Shown: positions 8,757 through 16,869 of the stretch, piece after piece
Layout: each line of letters begins with the position of its first letter
How positions within the stretch are numbered: position 1 is the first letter of the stretch
NCBI RefSeq assembly: GCF_030409945.1
Contig: NZ_JAUFQV010000012.1
Location: 1 to 64,000 of the forward strand
Length of the DNA: 64,000 nucleotides
DNA from: Vibrio tapetis subsp. quintayensis
Lineage (GTDB): Bacteria; Pseudomonadota; Gammaproteobacteria; Enterobacterales; Vibrionaceae
Direction of reading: 5' to 3'
Notes under the pieces: generated by a model
Told to the model about the DNA's origin: nothing
The model's input: only the letters and a program-made list of their open reading frames with translations
Database searches by the model: none
Made by a program: the position numbers and the translations under genes

Positions 8757-10094
8757 ATGAAGCGGGTTAGCATTAAGCGAGATATTTATATTTACCTGTT
8801 TGGCTTACTGCTTGGTCTGACGGCTGTTTATGCCTTAATGATTAATCAGAGTTATGAAGTAGGGCTTAATGAATCGGCCAAATACAGTTTTTTATATGAG
8901 ATAAAGCTGGCCGAAAAGCACTACCTTGCCAATGGAGAACTCAAACCCTCTCATAGTGAGTCTTTCCAAGTGTTTGACGACTTAAAGAAAGTGCCGCAGG
9001 TTTATCTTACGCAATTTGATTGGAGTAGCTTTGAGCCAGGTGTGATCTACGATCAGTACGTTGCGGGCAAAGATGGGAGGTTCGGCAAGTATTATTACGC
9101 TGCCTATCAGTACGTTGCGAGTAAGCAAGGGTATCTGTACGTTGTCTCGCAATATGATGAGGCTCTGTATTACGAGTTATTTGAACAAAGCCCACCAGAA
9201 TCCATCAGCCAAGCCAATTCTGCATTTTTGATGATTGGGTTGGTACTTCTACTTATCTTTACTCTCATTCGGTTGCTGATCCATCGACTGACCAAACCCA
9301 TTCTTCAACTGTCAAAATGGTCTCAAACACTGGATCTTAATGAGGCGAACAAGTTGCAAAATTTTCGCTACACCGAGGTGCAACAACTTGCGAGCCAGCT
9401 GGTGGATAGCGTTCAGTCTCAACAACAATCCATTGAACGAGAAGAGTTTTTTCTACGCGCTGCGAGTCATGAATTAAGAACCCCAGTTTCGATCATCTCG
9501 GCCAGTAGTGAGATGCTCACTAGGCTATCGGATGCGATACCTAAGAGTGGCTTACGGGCTGTTAAAAGGATTAACCGCTCCGTAGTGACCATGCAAAACT
9601 TGATAACCTCCTTGCTTTGGATGAGCCGCAACCAACAGCTGAATGTTGAGATGAGTGACGTTGATATCAAGGAGGTTGTGGAAGAAGCGCTGGGTCAACA
9701 TCGTTATCTGTCCGATGAAAAAGATCTTAATGTCGAGTTAATCGCTGAGGGAGAGAGTCTTTCAAACCCAATGCCTGCTGTGTTGGTTGAAATTATCATT
9801 ACTAATTTGGTTCGTAATACGCTTCAACATGCTTCCCAAGGTGACGTTGAGATACGTGTTTCGCCACATAGCATAAGTATATCCAATGCGTTAGATGAAT
9901 CCGGCCAAGATGGTTTAGATCAAGCTGCGTTAGGTCCGGATGCTATCGGCCAAAGTCGTTCTGAGGTTTCATTTGGTATCGGGTTAATTCTTATTGAACG
10001 TTTGTGCCAGCATCAGAATTGGCAATTTTCGCATCAATCTGAGCAAAACCAGTATTTTGCCAAGGTAGATTTTCTCACTCAATCTTCGCTTTAA
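8757..10094 (+). CDS. Sensor histidine kinase
   Basis: This 445-residue kinase has two membrane segments (about 11-29 and 156-176) bracketing a periplasmic sensor domain of about 125 residues rich in Tyr. A short HAMP-like linker, the dimerisation/phospho-acceptor motif ASHELRTP (His238) and an ATPase domain with an N box (IIITNLVRNTLQHA) and a glycine-containing lid (SFGIGLILIERL) follow. The lid is preceded by an Asp/Gln-rich loop (about 381-401). Start ATG abuts the regulator stop codon. The sensed signal is unknown; the neighbouring membrane lipid enzymes suggest envelope or lipid stress. Confidence 0.93.
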   Translation: MKRVSIKRDIYIYLFGLLLGLTAVYALMINQSYEVGLNESAKYSFLYEIKLAEKHYLANGELKPSHSESFQVFDDLKKVPQVYLTQFDWSSFEPGVIYDQYVAGKDGRFGKYYYAAYQYVASKQGYLYVVSQYDEALYYELFEQSPPESISQANSAFLMIGLVLLLIFTLIRLLIHRLTKPILQLSKWSQTLDLNEANKLQNFRYTEVQQLASQLVDSVQSQQQSIEREEFFLRAASHELRTPVSIISASSEMLTRLSDAIPKSGLRAVKRINRSVVTMQNLITSLLWMSRNQQLNVEMSDVDIKEVVEEALGQHRYLSDEKDLNVELIAEGESLSNPMPAVLVEIIITNLVRNTLQHASQGDVEIRVSPHSISISNALDESGQDGLDQAALGPDAIGQSRSEVSFGIGLILIERLCQHQNWQFSHQSEQNQYFAKVDFLTQSSL

Positions 10095-10101
10095 ATTCCT
10101 C

Positions 10102-10128
10102 GTAAACAAGGGTAACCAAAAGTTAACC
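10102..10128 (+). promoter_or_regulatory. Triple GTAACC-type direct repeat
   Basis: GTAAAC at 10102, GTAACC at 10112 and TTAACC at 10123 are spaced 10 and 11 bases apart, a phased tandem array typical of OmpR-family binding. It lies directly after the kinase gene and about 50 bases before the first small membrane protein, and repeats the motif found at 6522-6537. Confidence 0.45.
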
Positions 10129-10174
10129 ATTGCCAATTTACAATGACTCCAAGTTAACAAAGAGGAGTCATTAC

Positions 10175-10327
10175 ATGGGCACTTGGATTCTAGAAACGTT
10201 ACTTTGGAGTGTTGTCACCGTTGCTGTTTGCATCGCAATCTGGGGATTTTCGCTCGCCAATATTCTTATCGCACTGGGCGCTTCTGTCGCTATTTCTCTG
10301 CTACTTGGCAACAGTTGGAGAAGTTAG
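10175..10327 (+). CDS. Small membrane protein, 50 aa
   Basis: The ATG at 10175 is preceded by AGAGGAG at proper spacing, which makes it a far better start than any codon upstream. The 50-residue product is almost entirely two hydrophobic helices (about 3-20 and 22-43) with a short Ser/Arg tail, so it is an inner-membrane miniprotein. It is followed four bases later by another small membrane protein. No family recognised. Position suggests a subunit, anchor or regulator of the lipid-modifying system rather than an independent enzyme. Confidence 0.7.
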   Translation: MGTWILETLLWSVVTVAVCIAIWGFSLANILIALGASVAISLLLGNSWRS

Positions 10328-10331
10328 GGCT

Positions 10332-10607
10332 ATGGACAAGCGCTACAACCCTCTCAAGTGGAAAACGCTGCTTGCCCTATTTCTGGCCTTTGTCGCTCTT
10401 AAATTCAATTGGTTTTTTATTTGGGGTGTTTTCTGCTGGTTCTGGGGCTGGGAGAATTTACGCAGTAAAGAAGCCTTTTTTGTGGAGCGAGTAGAGCGAA
10501 GCAAGAATCCCATTTTGTTCACTGTCATTATCATTAGCTGGTTTTTGATGGGGGCTTTGTATTTCTACGTGGACCATAGAATCTACGATTTTTTCTATTC
10601 TTTATAG
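10332..10607 (+). CDS. Small membrane protein, 91 aa
   Basis: The 91-residue product has a basic N-terminus (MDKRYNPLKWK), an aromatic-rich hydrophobic stretch (about 12-41, many Trp and Phe), a charged loop and a second helix (about 58-79). ATG at 10332 lies four bases after the stop of the 50-aa gene and follows GTTAGGGCT. The Trp/Phe-rich segment LKFNWFFIWGVFCWFWGW is striking and typical of proteins sitting at the bilayer interface. No known family. The same frame is open further upstream, but that would overlap the preceding gene almost entirely. Confidence 0.65.
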   Translation: MDKRYNPLKWKTLLALFLAFVALKFNWFFIWGVFCWFWGWENLRSKEAFFVERVERSKNPILFTVIIISWFLMGALYFYVDHRIYDFFYSL

Positions 10608-10620
10608 TTAGGTGAAAGCA

Positions 10621-11832
10621 ATGAAGATCTATTTAATTAAAGCATCCGCAGGTAGTGATTACTCTAAATACAAAGCCTCTACTGGTGGACCGCCACAAAA
10701 TATATTTGCAGCGGCAGCCGCAACACCCAAATGGTATACGCTTGATATGGTTGACGAAACCATTGGCCATCAAGCTAACTTGAAGAGCGATGCTGACGTC
10801 ATGGTGATTTTTATGTCGACCCCAGACGCGTACCGAGCCTATGAACTGGCATCAGCTTACAAGAAGCAAGGCAAAGCCGTGATATTGGGAGGCCTGCATA
10901 CTCACTTCAACCCGAAAGAAGCCGCGCTGCATGCCGATAGTATTATCATTGGGGAAGTTGAAAACTACTGGGTGCAGCTGCTTGGGGATGCAGAGCTCGG
11001 TTCGTTAAAGCCAAAATACGAAAGTTCAGAGCCGGTGGATTTAAGCGTACTTAATCCATATCCAACAGACATCATTGAACCATCGGTTTACGATTATGTT
11101 TGGTCGGTGGTGGTGACAAGAGGTTGCCCGTTTAAGTGTAATTTTTGTTTGGTACCAAGGTTCTTTAATAAGTTTCAGCAACGGCCCATTGCTCATATCG
11201 TTAGCGAGTTAGAGCATTTAAAGACACTGGGTGTAGAGTGGGTAGAGCTGCATTCTGACAACCTCACTCATGAGCGAGAGTATGCGATTGCACTGTTTAA
11301 AGCGATCGAGCCGCTTAACATGAGCTTTTATGGTGAAACGACCGTTTTGATTGCCCGTGATAAAGAGTTACTGCAAGTGGCGGCCAAGGCTGGGTTTAAA
11401 GCTGTCCTTTTAGGCATAGAAACTCCATCAGTGGAAGCATTGAAGGCGCAGAAGAAAGGGTTTGTAAAACCATCTAAAATGAAGGAACACATTGCTGAAA
11501 TAAAGCGCCATGGCATAGAAGTGTGGGGAGACTTTTTATTCGGTTTTGATGAGCATGACGCGTCAATATTTGAGCAAACCCAAGAGTTTGTTAAAGAGAT
11601 TAAGGTAGATAAGGTGATCCCGCATTATATGATCCCTTTCCCTGGGTCAGAGACGTTTAATCAACTTGAGCAAGAGGGGCGTATTCTGACGACCGACTGG
11701 TCAAAATACGATGGCAGCCACCCTGTGTACCAGCCTAAAAATATGACGGTGAATGAGCTCGAAGACGGGATAGCTTGGATTTGGAGCAAAAACGCCAGTT
11801 TGAAAGAGCGAATAGCGGCGTGGCTTGGCTAA
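10621..11832 (+). CDS. B12-binding-type radical SAM enzyme
   Basis: This 403-residue protein has an N-terminal Rossmann-like domain of the cobalamin-binding radical SAM class (about 1-125, with VILGGLHTHFNPKEA and IIIGEVENYW) and a radical SAM core with the 4Fe-4S motif C169xxxC173xxC176. It resembles class B methylases such as HpnP and HpnR and related lipid- or pigment-modifying enzymes. The canonical DxHxxG cobalamin ligand is not visible, as is common in this class. ATG at 10621 with AGGTGAAA upstream is preferred over the GTG at 10612. It ends the locus. Substrate unknown; a lipid is plausible from its neighbours. Confidence 0.85.
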   Translation: MKIYLIKASAGSDYSKYKASTGGPPQNIFAAAAATPKWYTLDMVDETIGHQANLKSDADVMVIFMSTPDAYRAYELASAYKKQGKAVILGGLHTHFNPKEAALHADSIIIGEVENYWVQLLGDAELGSLKPKYESSEPVDLSVLNPYPTDIIEPSVYDYVWSVVVTRGCPFKCNFCLVPRFFNKFQQRPIAHIVSELEHLKTLGVEWVELHSDNLTHEREYAIALFKAIEPLNMSFYGETTVLIARDKELLQVAAKAGFKAVLLGIETPSVEALKAQKKGFVKPSKMKEHIAEIKRHGIEVWGDFLFGFDEHDASIFEQTQEFVKEIKVDKVIPHYMIPFPGSETFNQLEQEGRILTTDWSKYDGSHPVYQPKNMTVNELEDGIAWIWSKNASLKERIAAWLG

Positions 11833-11943
11833 AAGGCCTTGATTGGTTGTACTCAGAAGCATGATGATTCAAGGGGGCGCATTCTAAATGTTTGCTCCCC
11901 ACCTATTGGCTTGGGTTGAATATTGGGACTCGTTTTTTTGAAA

Positions 11944-13035
11944 CTAAACCTGGCTGAGACGGACAGATTTTCTGTTTAACCAATCCAAGAGTTCTATCAA
12001 ACGTGTATCGTCGAGATTAAGCAGGGTATCGCCAACATACCATTCAATGAGCGATTGATTCGGGTTCCCGGTTACTTGAGGGTTACCCAGCCAAATTTTC
12101 TGTTCTTGTGCGAGTTCGTCACGAATTTGAATGGCTGTTTCGTAATCGAATGGCAAAATAAGGTGCAGCATATTGGCTTGCGGCTGTACTGGATTCAAAC
12201 TGAACCGTGGGTACTGAGCAATTAAAGAATATAGCTGTTTTGTGCGTTCGAAAAGGCTCGGCATTTGCTCCAAGCGTTGGTCAAATTGCATTGCTGCGGA
12301 GACGATATATGGCGTTCTATGATAGACATTGCCTCCTTGTCGCTTCATCCATTTACTCGCCAATTCAATAAAAGATTTATCGCCTAGTAAAAGTGAGCCG
12401 CCAAGGCCACCTAGCCCTTTATAAAGGGACACATAAGCAGTATCAAAACCCGCCGCAATCTCATCATACGTCTTGTTATAAAATGCCGCCGTTTCCCAAA
12501 GCCTAGCCCCATCCATATGCAGATGTATGTTGTTTTGATTACAGTGAGACTTTATTTCTTGGAGTTCTTGCCAGCTCAATAGTTGGCCGCCAATTTCTCG
12601 CATAGGCAGTTCATATAACACAGCAGACAGTTCATCAGGGGTCGATATTAGGTCATTCACCTTCCATGGACGATACCGATTACCCAAAGTAGAAACATGA
12701 AAACGTTGCTGCAGTTGGTAGTTCTGACTTTCGTGACGAATGATATGGCTAGTTTCATGCATTCCGACAAGTTTGTTGCCTTTGTTTCTGCAGACTAGGT
12801 CAAGGACTGTGACTTGAGTGAGTGTCCCTGTCATGACAAACAAACCGGCTTCGTAACCCAAGAGTTTCGCTACTTTATTCTCAAAACTCTGGATGAGTTC
12901 GCCTTCACCGTAGACATCGTGTTGAACCTTGTTTTTACTACACCATTCCGCCATCGCCGTGAATAGGTCCGATGGTGTTGGTGCGTGGTGGCCAGAAAGA
13001 ATTAAGTTACATTGTTCTCGTAGGTTGTCGGTCAT
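11944..13035 (-). CDS. Threonine aldolase/beta-eliminating lyase family enzyme
   Basis: This 363-residue PLP enzyme of fold type I has the PLP-binding Lys206 in SLYKGLGGLGG, Asp175 in MDGARLW and an N-terminal HDVYGEGE motif, all typical of low-specificity threonine aldolases, which split threonine to glycine and acetaldehyde. Sequence features diverge somewhat from canonical LtaE, so a related beta-hydroxy amino acid is possible. The ribosome binding site (GAAGGAG) is strong. It is monocistronic and convergent with the radical SAM gene. Confidence 0.85.
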   Translation of the reverse strand: MTDNLREQCNLILSGHHAPTPSDLFTAMAEWCSKNKVQHDVYGEGELIQSFENKVAKLLGYEAGLFVMTGTLTQVTVLDLVCRNKGNKLVGMHETSHIIRHESQNYQLQQRFHVSTLGNRYRPWKVNDLISTPDELSAVLYELPMREIGGQLLSWQELQEIKSHCNQNNIHLHMDGARLWETAAFYNKTYDEIAAGFDTAYVSLYKGLGGLGGSLLLGDKSFIELASKWMKRQGGNVYHRTPYIVSAAMQFDQRLEQMPSLFERTKQLYSLIAQYPRFSLNPVQPQANMLHLILPFDYETAIQIRDELAQEQKIWLGNPQVTGNPNQSLIEWYVGDTLLNLDDTRLIELLDWLNRKSVRLSQV

Positions 13036-13258
13036 TTACGGCTCCTTCGGTATTCATTGATGTTCAAATTGGCAGGATAATCTAAAAGTCAGAATCTGCA
13101 GTGATAGCGATTGTTAATGGACTGTACTGAAAAGCTTAGTATTTTGACGTGGGTTAATTTTCTACAGTGTCACTATAGATCAAATCGCCCATTGGCTGTC
13201 AATTATTGATTTTCCATTTAAATCGCTCACGTAATGTGGGGGTAACTATAATTTCAAA

Positions 13259-13453
13259 TTATAGGTGTTTGGTGTGTTCTCGGTTGCTTACGTGCTCAAT
13301 CTCTATTCCCAAATCTTTTTGCATGTGTTTACTTAGCGACTCGTCTAAGTATTTTAGGTTTGGTGTGGTTTTATTTGTTTTATTCTTATTAAACAAATCT
13401 TTAATGAAAGTTAGTGTGGCTATTTTTCTAAATTTCAATGCATATTCCATCAT
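13259..13453 (-). CDS. DUF1127-like small protein
   Basis: This basic 64-residue protein has an amphipathic N-terminal helix and a C-terminal LKYLDESLSKHMQKDLGIE, which fits the DUF1127 pattern (leucine, acidic residue, KDLGI). Coding-strand sequence AAAGG lies 4-7 bases before the ATGATG start. DUF1127 proteins are small arginine- or lysine-rich proteins; some bind RNA and affect stress responses and metabolism. It is divergent from a LysR regulator (13551), a common arrangement for a regulator and its target. Confidence is moderate because of size. Confidence 0.6.
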   Translation of the reverse strand: MMEYALKFRKIATLTFIKDLFNKNKTNKTTPNLKYLDESLSKHMQKDLGIEIEHVSNREHTKHL

Positions 13454-13550
13454 TTAACCTTTCGTTTTCCTTTTTCATTTGTCATTATTATGAAAAGACG
13501 ATGGTTAATAAGCCAACAACGATTACTAACATCAAGTATAAGTAGAGGTT

Positions 13551-14456
13551 ATGGATAATCGATTACGACATCTACCAAGCTTACGGTACTTTGAAGCGGC
13601 CGCGCGGTTAAGCAGCTACAGCAAAGCGGCAGAAGAGCTTTTTGTCAGCCAAGCAGCAGTGAGTCAACAAATAAGACAACTTGAAGAGCAATTGGCATGC
13701 AAATTGTTTATTCGTAAAGGACGAGAAATGGCCTTGACTCATAAAGGGCAAACACTGCTCACTCATGTGTCTCGTGGCTTTAGCACCATTTTAAGTGGCT
13801 TAAATCAAATAAAATCCGAACCTTTGGAGGGCGTGTTGGTTGTTGGAAGCCCACCGTCATTTGCTTCACGTTGGCTCTTACCTAGGTTATGGAAATTCAC
13901 AGTGAGGCATCCTGAGATTCCAATCAAAGTGATCACCAGGTGCGATGTGCCCAATTTAAAACGTGGGGAGATTGATATCGCGATAGTACAAGGAGAGGAT
14001 CTGTGCTTAGAAGATGGGCTGACTCATGAGGTGCTGATCAATGAGCCTGTTTATCCTTACTGCTCACCAAACCTTGCTGAGTCCATTAAATTCAGTAGCC
14101 CGAAAGATTTATTAAAATGCTGGCTCATTTACTTTGATAGTGGTTGTTTCCCTTGGGAGTCGTGGTTTCATCAAGCGAATGTTTCCATGGAAGCGAGCTC
14201 AATTCAATGGGTGGAAGTCGGCACGTTTGATATGGGGCTAAATACGGTGATGGCGGGGCATGGTGTGTGCTTAGCCACCGACAGTTTGGCTGGAGACCTC
14301 ATTGATAGGGGACTTCTCGTTAAACCATTTGATATCGGTCTGACACCCGGAGTGCAGGTTAACTTGTGCCTTGACCCGAGCTCTCCAAGAAGAGACCGGA
14401 TTCAAGCCTTTAGTCAATGGCTGCACGAAGAAGTTTCGGCGGACAGTGACCTATAA
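13551..14456 (+). CDS. LysR-family regulator, GcvA-like
   Basis: This 301-residue LysR regulator has an N-terminal winged helix-turn-helix (SSYSKAAEELFVSQAAVSQQ, residues about 21-40) and a C-terminal substrate-binding domain. The N-terminal RHLPSLRYFEAAARL start is typical of the GcvA subgroup. The divergent DUF1127-like gene, 98 bases away, is the most likely target. A perfect inverted repeat overlaps its stop codon and separates it from the convergent quinone reductase gene. Confidence 0.93.
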   Translation: MDNRLRHLPSLRYFEAAARLSSYSKAAEELFVSQAAVSQQIRQLEEQLACKLFIRKGREMALTHKGQTLLTHVSRGFSTILSGLNQIKSEPLEGVLVVGSPPSFASRWLLPRLWKFTVRHPEIPIKVITRCDVPNLKRGEIDIAIVQGEDLCLEDGLTHEVLINEPVYPYCSPNLAESIKFSSPKDLLKCWLIYFDSGCFPWESWFHQANVSMEASSIQWVEVGTFDMGLNTVMAGHGVCLATDSLAGDLIDRGLLVKPFDIGLTPGVQVNLCLDPSSPRRDRIQAFSQWLHEEVSADSDL

Positions 14457-14484
14457 CAGGCATGCGTAAGTGCCTGTTATAGGT
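14449..14484. terminator. Perfect 14-bp inverted repeat, bidirectional terminator
   Basis: ACCTATAACAGGCA (14449-14462) is perfectly complementary to TGCCTGTTATAGGT (14471-14484) with an 8-base loop. It spans the LysR stop codon and lies just past the convergent quinone reductase gene. There is no strong T tract, so efficiency is uncertain. Confidence 0.6.
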
Positions 14485-14486
14485 GT

Positions 14487-15068
14487 TTAACTATTATTAT
14501 GAGCGCAGTGGCCGAGCTGAGCGACAAGTTTAGCCACGCGTTTGCCTAGATATTCCGCGGTCGCTAAGTCTTGAACGTGAACTTTTCCGCCAAATCCTTG
14601 TGAAACCACACCAACTTGTGTGCCGAGACGATTGATCCCCTGTTCGCCTGAGCCTGTAATTTTATCCAAACCTAACCAAATCATACCGTGTTGGTTAGCT
14701 AATGTTTGCATGTATTGAAGTGTGCTTGACTGATCTCCGTTGAGTGCGCCGCCACTAGTAAAGCCTGCTGCTACTTTATCAGCCCATGCTTGCTCGCACC
14801 ATGAGTCGCTACTGGCGTCAGCAAACGCTTTGAATTGCGCCGCCACACTGCCCATATAAGTCGGAGAACCAAAAATGATGGCATCGCACTTTGTGAGTTC
14901 GCTCATTAGGTTTGAATTGATGAATCGACCCTCAATAATTTCGTGGCCTTGAATTCGATGTGACAAAATATCGAATTGTCCTTGTTTTTCAATGCCAGCC
15001 GCAATCGCGCTCGCGATCTGGCCTGTGATGTCTGTTTGGGTAAAGTATATAATGGCGATCTTAGACAA
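14487..15068 (-). CDS. Flavodoxin-fold NAD(P)H:quinone oxidoreductase, WrbA-like
   Basis: This 193-residue flavodoxin-fold protein has the FMN phosphate loop YFTQTDITGQIA near residue 8 and the isoalloxazine-contacting PTYMGSVAAQFKAFAD near residue 68, with TSGGALNGDQ later. Family members reduce quinones by two electrons, avoiding semiquinone radicals. The promoter is of the 19-bp-spacer MerR/SoxR type (15110-15140), which fits induction by redox-cycling agents, and catalase is encoded just upstream on the same strand. Which family member it is cannot be settled from motifs alone. Confidence 0.85.
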   Translation of the reverse strand: MSKIAIIYFTQTDITGQIASAIAAGIEKQGQFDILSHRIQGHEIIEGRFINSNLMSELTKCDAIIFGSPTYMGSVAAQFKAFADASSDSWCEQAWADKVAAGFTSGGALNGDQSSTLQYMQTLANQHGMIWLGLDKITGSGEQGINRLGTQVGVVSQGFGGKVHVQDLATAEYLGKRVAKLVAQLGHCAHNNS

Positions 15069-15086
15069 AATATCTTCCTTTCAATG

Positions 15087-15108
15087 GGTTGTAATGAGCG
15101 TTACAACC
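15087..15108. promoter_or_regulatory. Palindrome in quinone reductase leader
   Basis: GGTTGTAA and TTACAACC form perfect 8-base arms with a 6-base spacer. The site lies between the -10 element and the start codon, so a bound repressor would block transcription. The binding protein is unknown. Confidence 0.35.
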
Positions 15109-15109
15109 T

Positions 15110-15140
15110 AGGATAAAACCTCAACATAGGTTTAGGTCAA
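15110..15140 (-). promoter_or_regulatory. MerR/SoxR-type promoter with 19-bp spacer
   Basis: On the minus strand TTGACC (-35) and TATCCT (-10) are separated by exactly 19 bases. Within the spacer, ACCTAAAC-N4-GTTGAGGT (15118-15137) is a near-perfect dyad, one mismatch in eight. Over-long spacers holding such a dyad are the hallmark of MerR-family activators; this sequence is closest to SoxR boxes (CCTCAAG-N4-CTTGAGG). It would drive the quinone reductase gene. Confidence 0.65.
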
Positions 15141-15161
15141 GAGGTGATTTGAAAAGAAACC

Positions 15162-15196
15162 AAAAAAATGGCGGCCGTGTCGGTCGCCATTTGTTA
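15162..15196 (-). terminator. Rho-independent terminator after catalase
   Basis: On the minus strand AATGGCGACCG pairs with CGGCCGCCATT (one G-T pair) around a three-base loop, then a run of T follows. Confidence 0.85.
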
Positions 15197-15210
15197 TTTA
15201 AAGCCAAGGA

Positions 15211-16662
15211 TTAAGAGCGGTACTCACTCACATCAATATTGAGCAGTTTGCCAATGCCTTCTCCGTAGGCTGGGTCTGCTTTGTAGCAGTGCCTTAGGTG
15301 ACGAAGCTGAATTTCTTTTGGTACGCCATTTAGGTTTCTGGCGGTGTTGTCAAACAAGATGGCTTGTTTTTCTGCGGTCATCAAGCGGAACAAATTGCCC
15401 GGCTGGGTGAAGTAATCGTCGTCTTCACGGTGATCCCAGTGCGCGGCAGCGCCGTCTAAACTTAAAGGCGGCTCAGAGAAGTCTGGTTGCTCTGCCCATT
15501 CACCTTGATCGTTTGGCTCGTAGCCTAAGGTTCCACCATGATTGCCGTCTACTCGCATTGCGCCGTCACGATGGTAGCTGTGAACAGGGCATCGCGGTGC
15601 ATTCACAGGAATACTATGATGGTTAACACCTAAGCGATAACGCTGTGCGTCACCATATGAGAATAAGCGACCTTGTAACATCTTATCTGGCGAGAAGCTG
15701 ATCCCCGGAACCACACTAGCCGGGTTAAAGGCCGACTGCTCCACCTCAGCAAAGAAATTCTCAGGGTTGCGGTTAAGCTCAAGTTCACCCACTTCAATTA
15801 ATGGGTAATCCTCGTGCGGCCAGATTTTAGTCAGATCAAACGGGTTGTATGAGACTTTTGAAGCGTCATCTTCAGGCATCACCTGAATTTGCATGGTCCA
15901 CTTAGGGAAGTCTTGGTTATCAATGCTTTCTAGAAGATCACGATGATGGCTTTCACGATCTTTGCCTATTAACGTTTCGGCTTCTGCATCTGAAAGGTTT
16001 CGAATGCCTTGCTGAGATTTGAAATGAAATTTGACCCAAAAGCGTTCGTTATCGCTGTTGATTAAACTAAACGTGTGGCTGCCAAACCCATGCATATGGC
16101 GGTAAGTCGCAGGGATGCCTCGATCGCTCATGACGATGGTGATTTGGTGCAGAGCTTCTGGAAGTGAAGTCCAAAAATCCCAGTTGTTCTTGGCGCTACG
16201 CATATTGGTGCGAGGGTCGCGCTTAACCGCATGGTTCAAGTCAGGGAATTTTAGCGGGTCTCGTAAAAAGAACACAGGCGTGTTGTTGCCGACTAAGTCC
16301 CAGTTGCCTTCTTCTGTATAAAATTTCATCGCAAAGCCGCGAATATCGCGTTCAGCATCCGCCGCTCCTCGTTCACCTGCTACGGTGGTAAAGCGAGTAA
16401 ATAGATCGGTTTTCTTGCCAATTTCTGAGAAGATTTTTGCTTTGGTGTATTGGGTTATGTCATGAGTGACGGTGAATGTGCCATACGCTCCAGACCCTTT
16501 TGCGTGCATACGGCGCTCTGGGATCACTTCTCTATCAAAATGGGCAAGTTTTTCAAGAAACCAAACATCTTGTAGTAATTGGGGGCCTCTTTTTCCTGCC
16601 GTTTGTACATTTTGGTTATGGGCAACAGGGCAGCCTGCTGCGGTGGTTAATTTCTTACTCAT
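15211..16662 (-). CDS. katA: Catalase, small-subunit haem type
   Basis: This 483-residue clade 3 haem catalase disproportionates hydrogen peroxide. Visible are the distal His53 in [12 protein letters not shown], the [15 protein letters not shown] haem-pocket segment and the proximal haem-ligand Tyr in [14 protein letters not shown] in the C-terminal third. The true start is the ATG at 16662, six bases after AAGGA; a TTG two codons upstream is inferior. Single gene with its own terminator. No clear OxyR site was recognised upstream. Confidence 0.96.
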   Translation of the reverse strand: MSKKLTTAAGCPVAHNQNVQTAGKRGPQLLQDVWFLEKLAHFDREVIPERRMHAKGSGAYGTFTVTHDITQYTKAKIFSEIGKKTDLFTRFTTVAGERGAADAERDIRGFAMKFYTEEGNWDLVGNNTPVFFLRDPLKFPDLNHAVKRDPRTNMRSAKNNWDFWTSLPEALHQITIVMSDRGIPATYRHMHGFGSHTFSLINSDNERFWVKFHFKSQQGIRNLSDAEAETLIGKDRESHHRDLLESIDNQDFPKWTMQIQVMPEDDASKVSYNPFDLTKIWPHEDYPLIEVGELELNRNPENFFAEVEQSAFNPASVVPGISFSPDKMLQGRLFSYGDAQRYRLGVNHHSIPVNAPRCPVHSYHRDGAMRVDGNHGGTLGYEPNDQGEWAEQPDFSEPPLSLDGAAAHWDHREDDDYFTQPGNLFRLMTAEKQAILFDNTARNLNGVPKEIQLRHLRHCYKADPAYGEGIGKLLNIDVSEYRS

Positions 16663-16869
16663 ACTCAATCCTTAGTGTAGGGGGCATTGTTGTACCTTTG
16701 GACAAGTTAGTCAGACTTCATCTTGCAGGCACGAAACCCAGTGTTTAATTATTGCTCTATTATTACGTGGTTTGTTCAACAGAGAACAAGGTGATTTACA
16801 TTGCTTTACATAACCATTAAATATGTAAGTGAATGTGATTTTCTACTTTATATACAGCGAGTTATTGCT

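Noticed and set aside
13206..13457. 83-aa plus-strand frame opposite the DUF1127-like gene
   Set aside because: No ribosome binding site and no recognisable pattern; the minus-strand frame in the same place has both.
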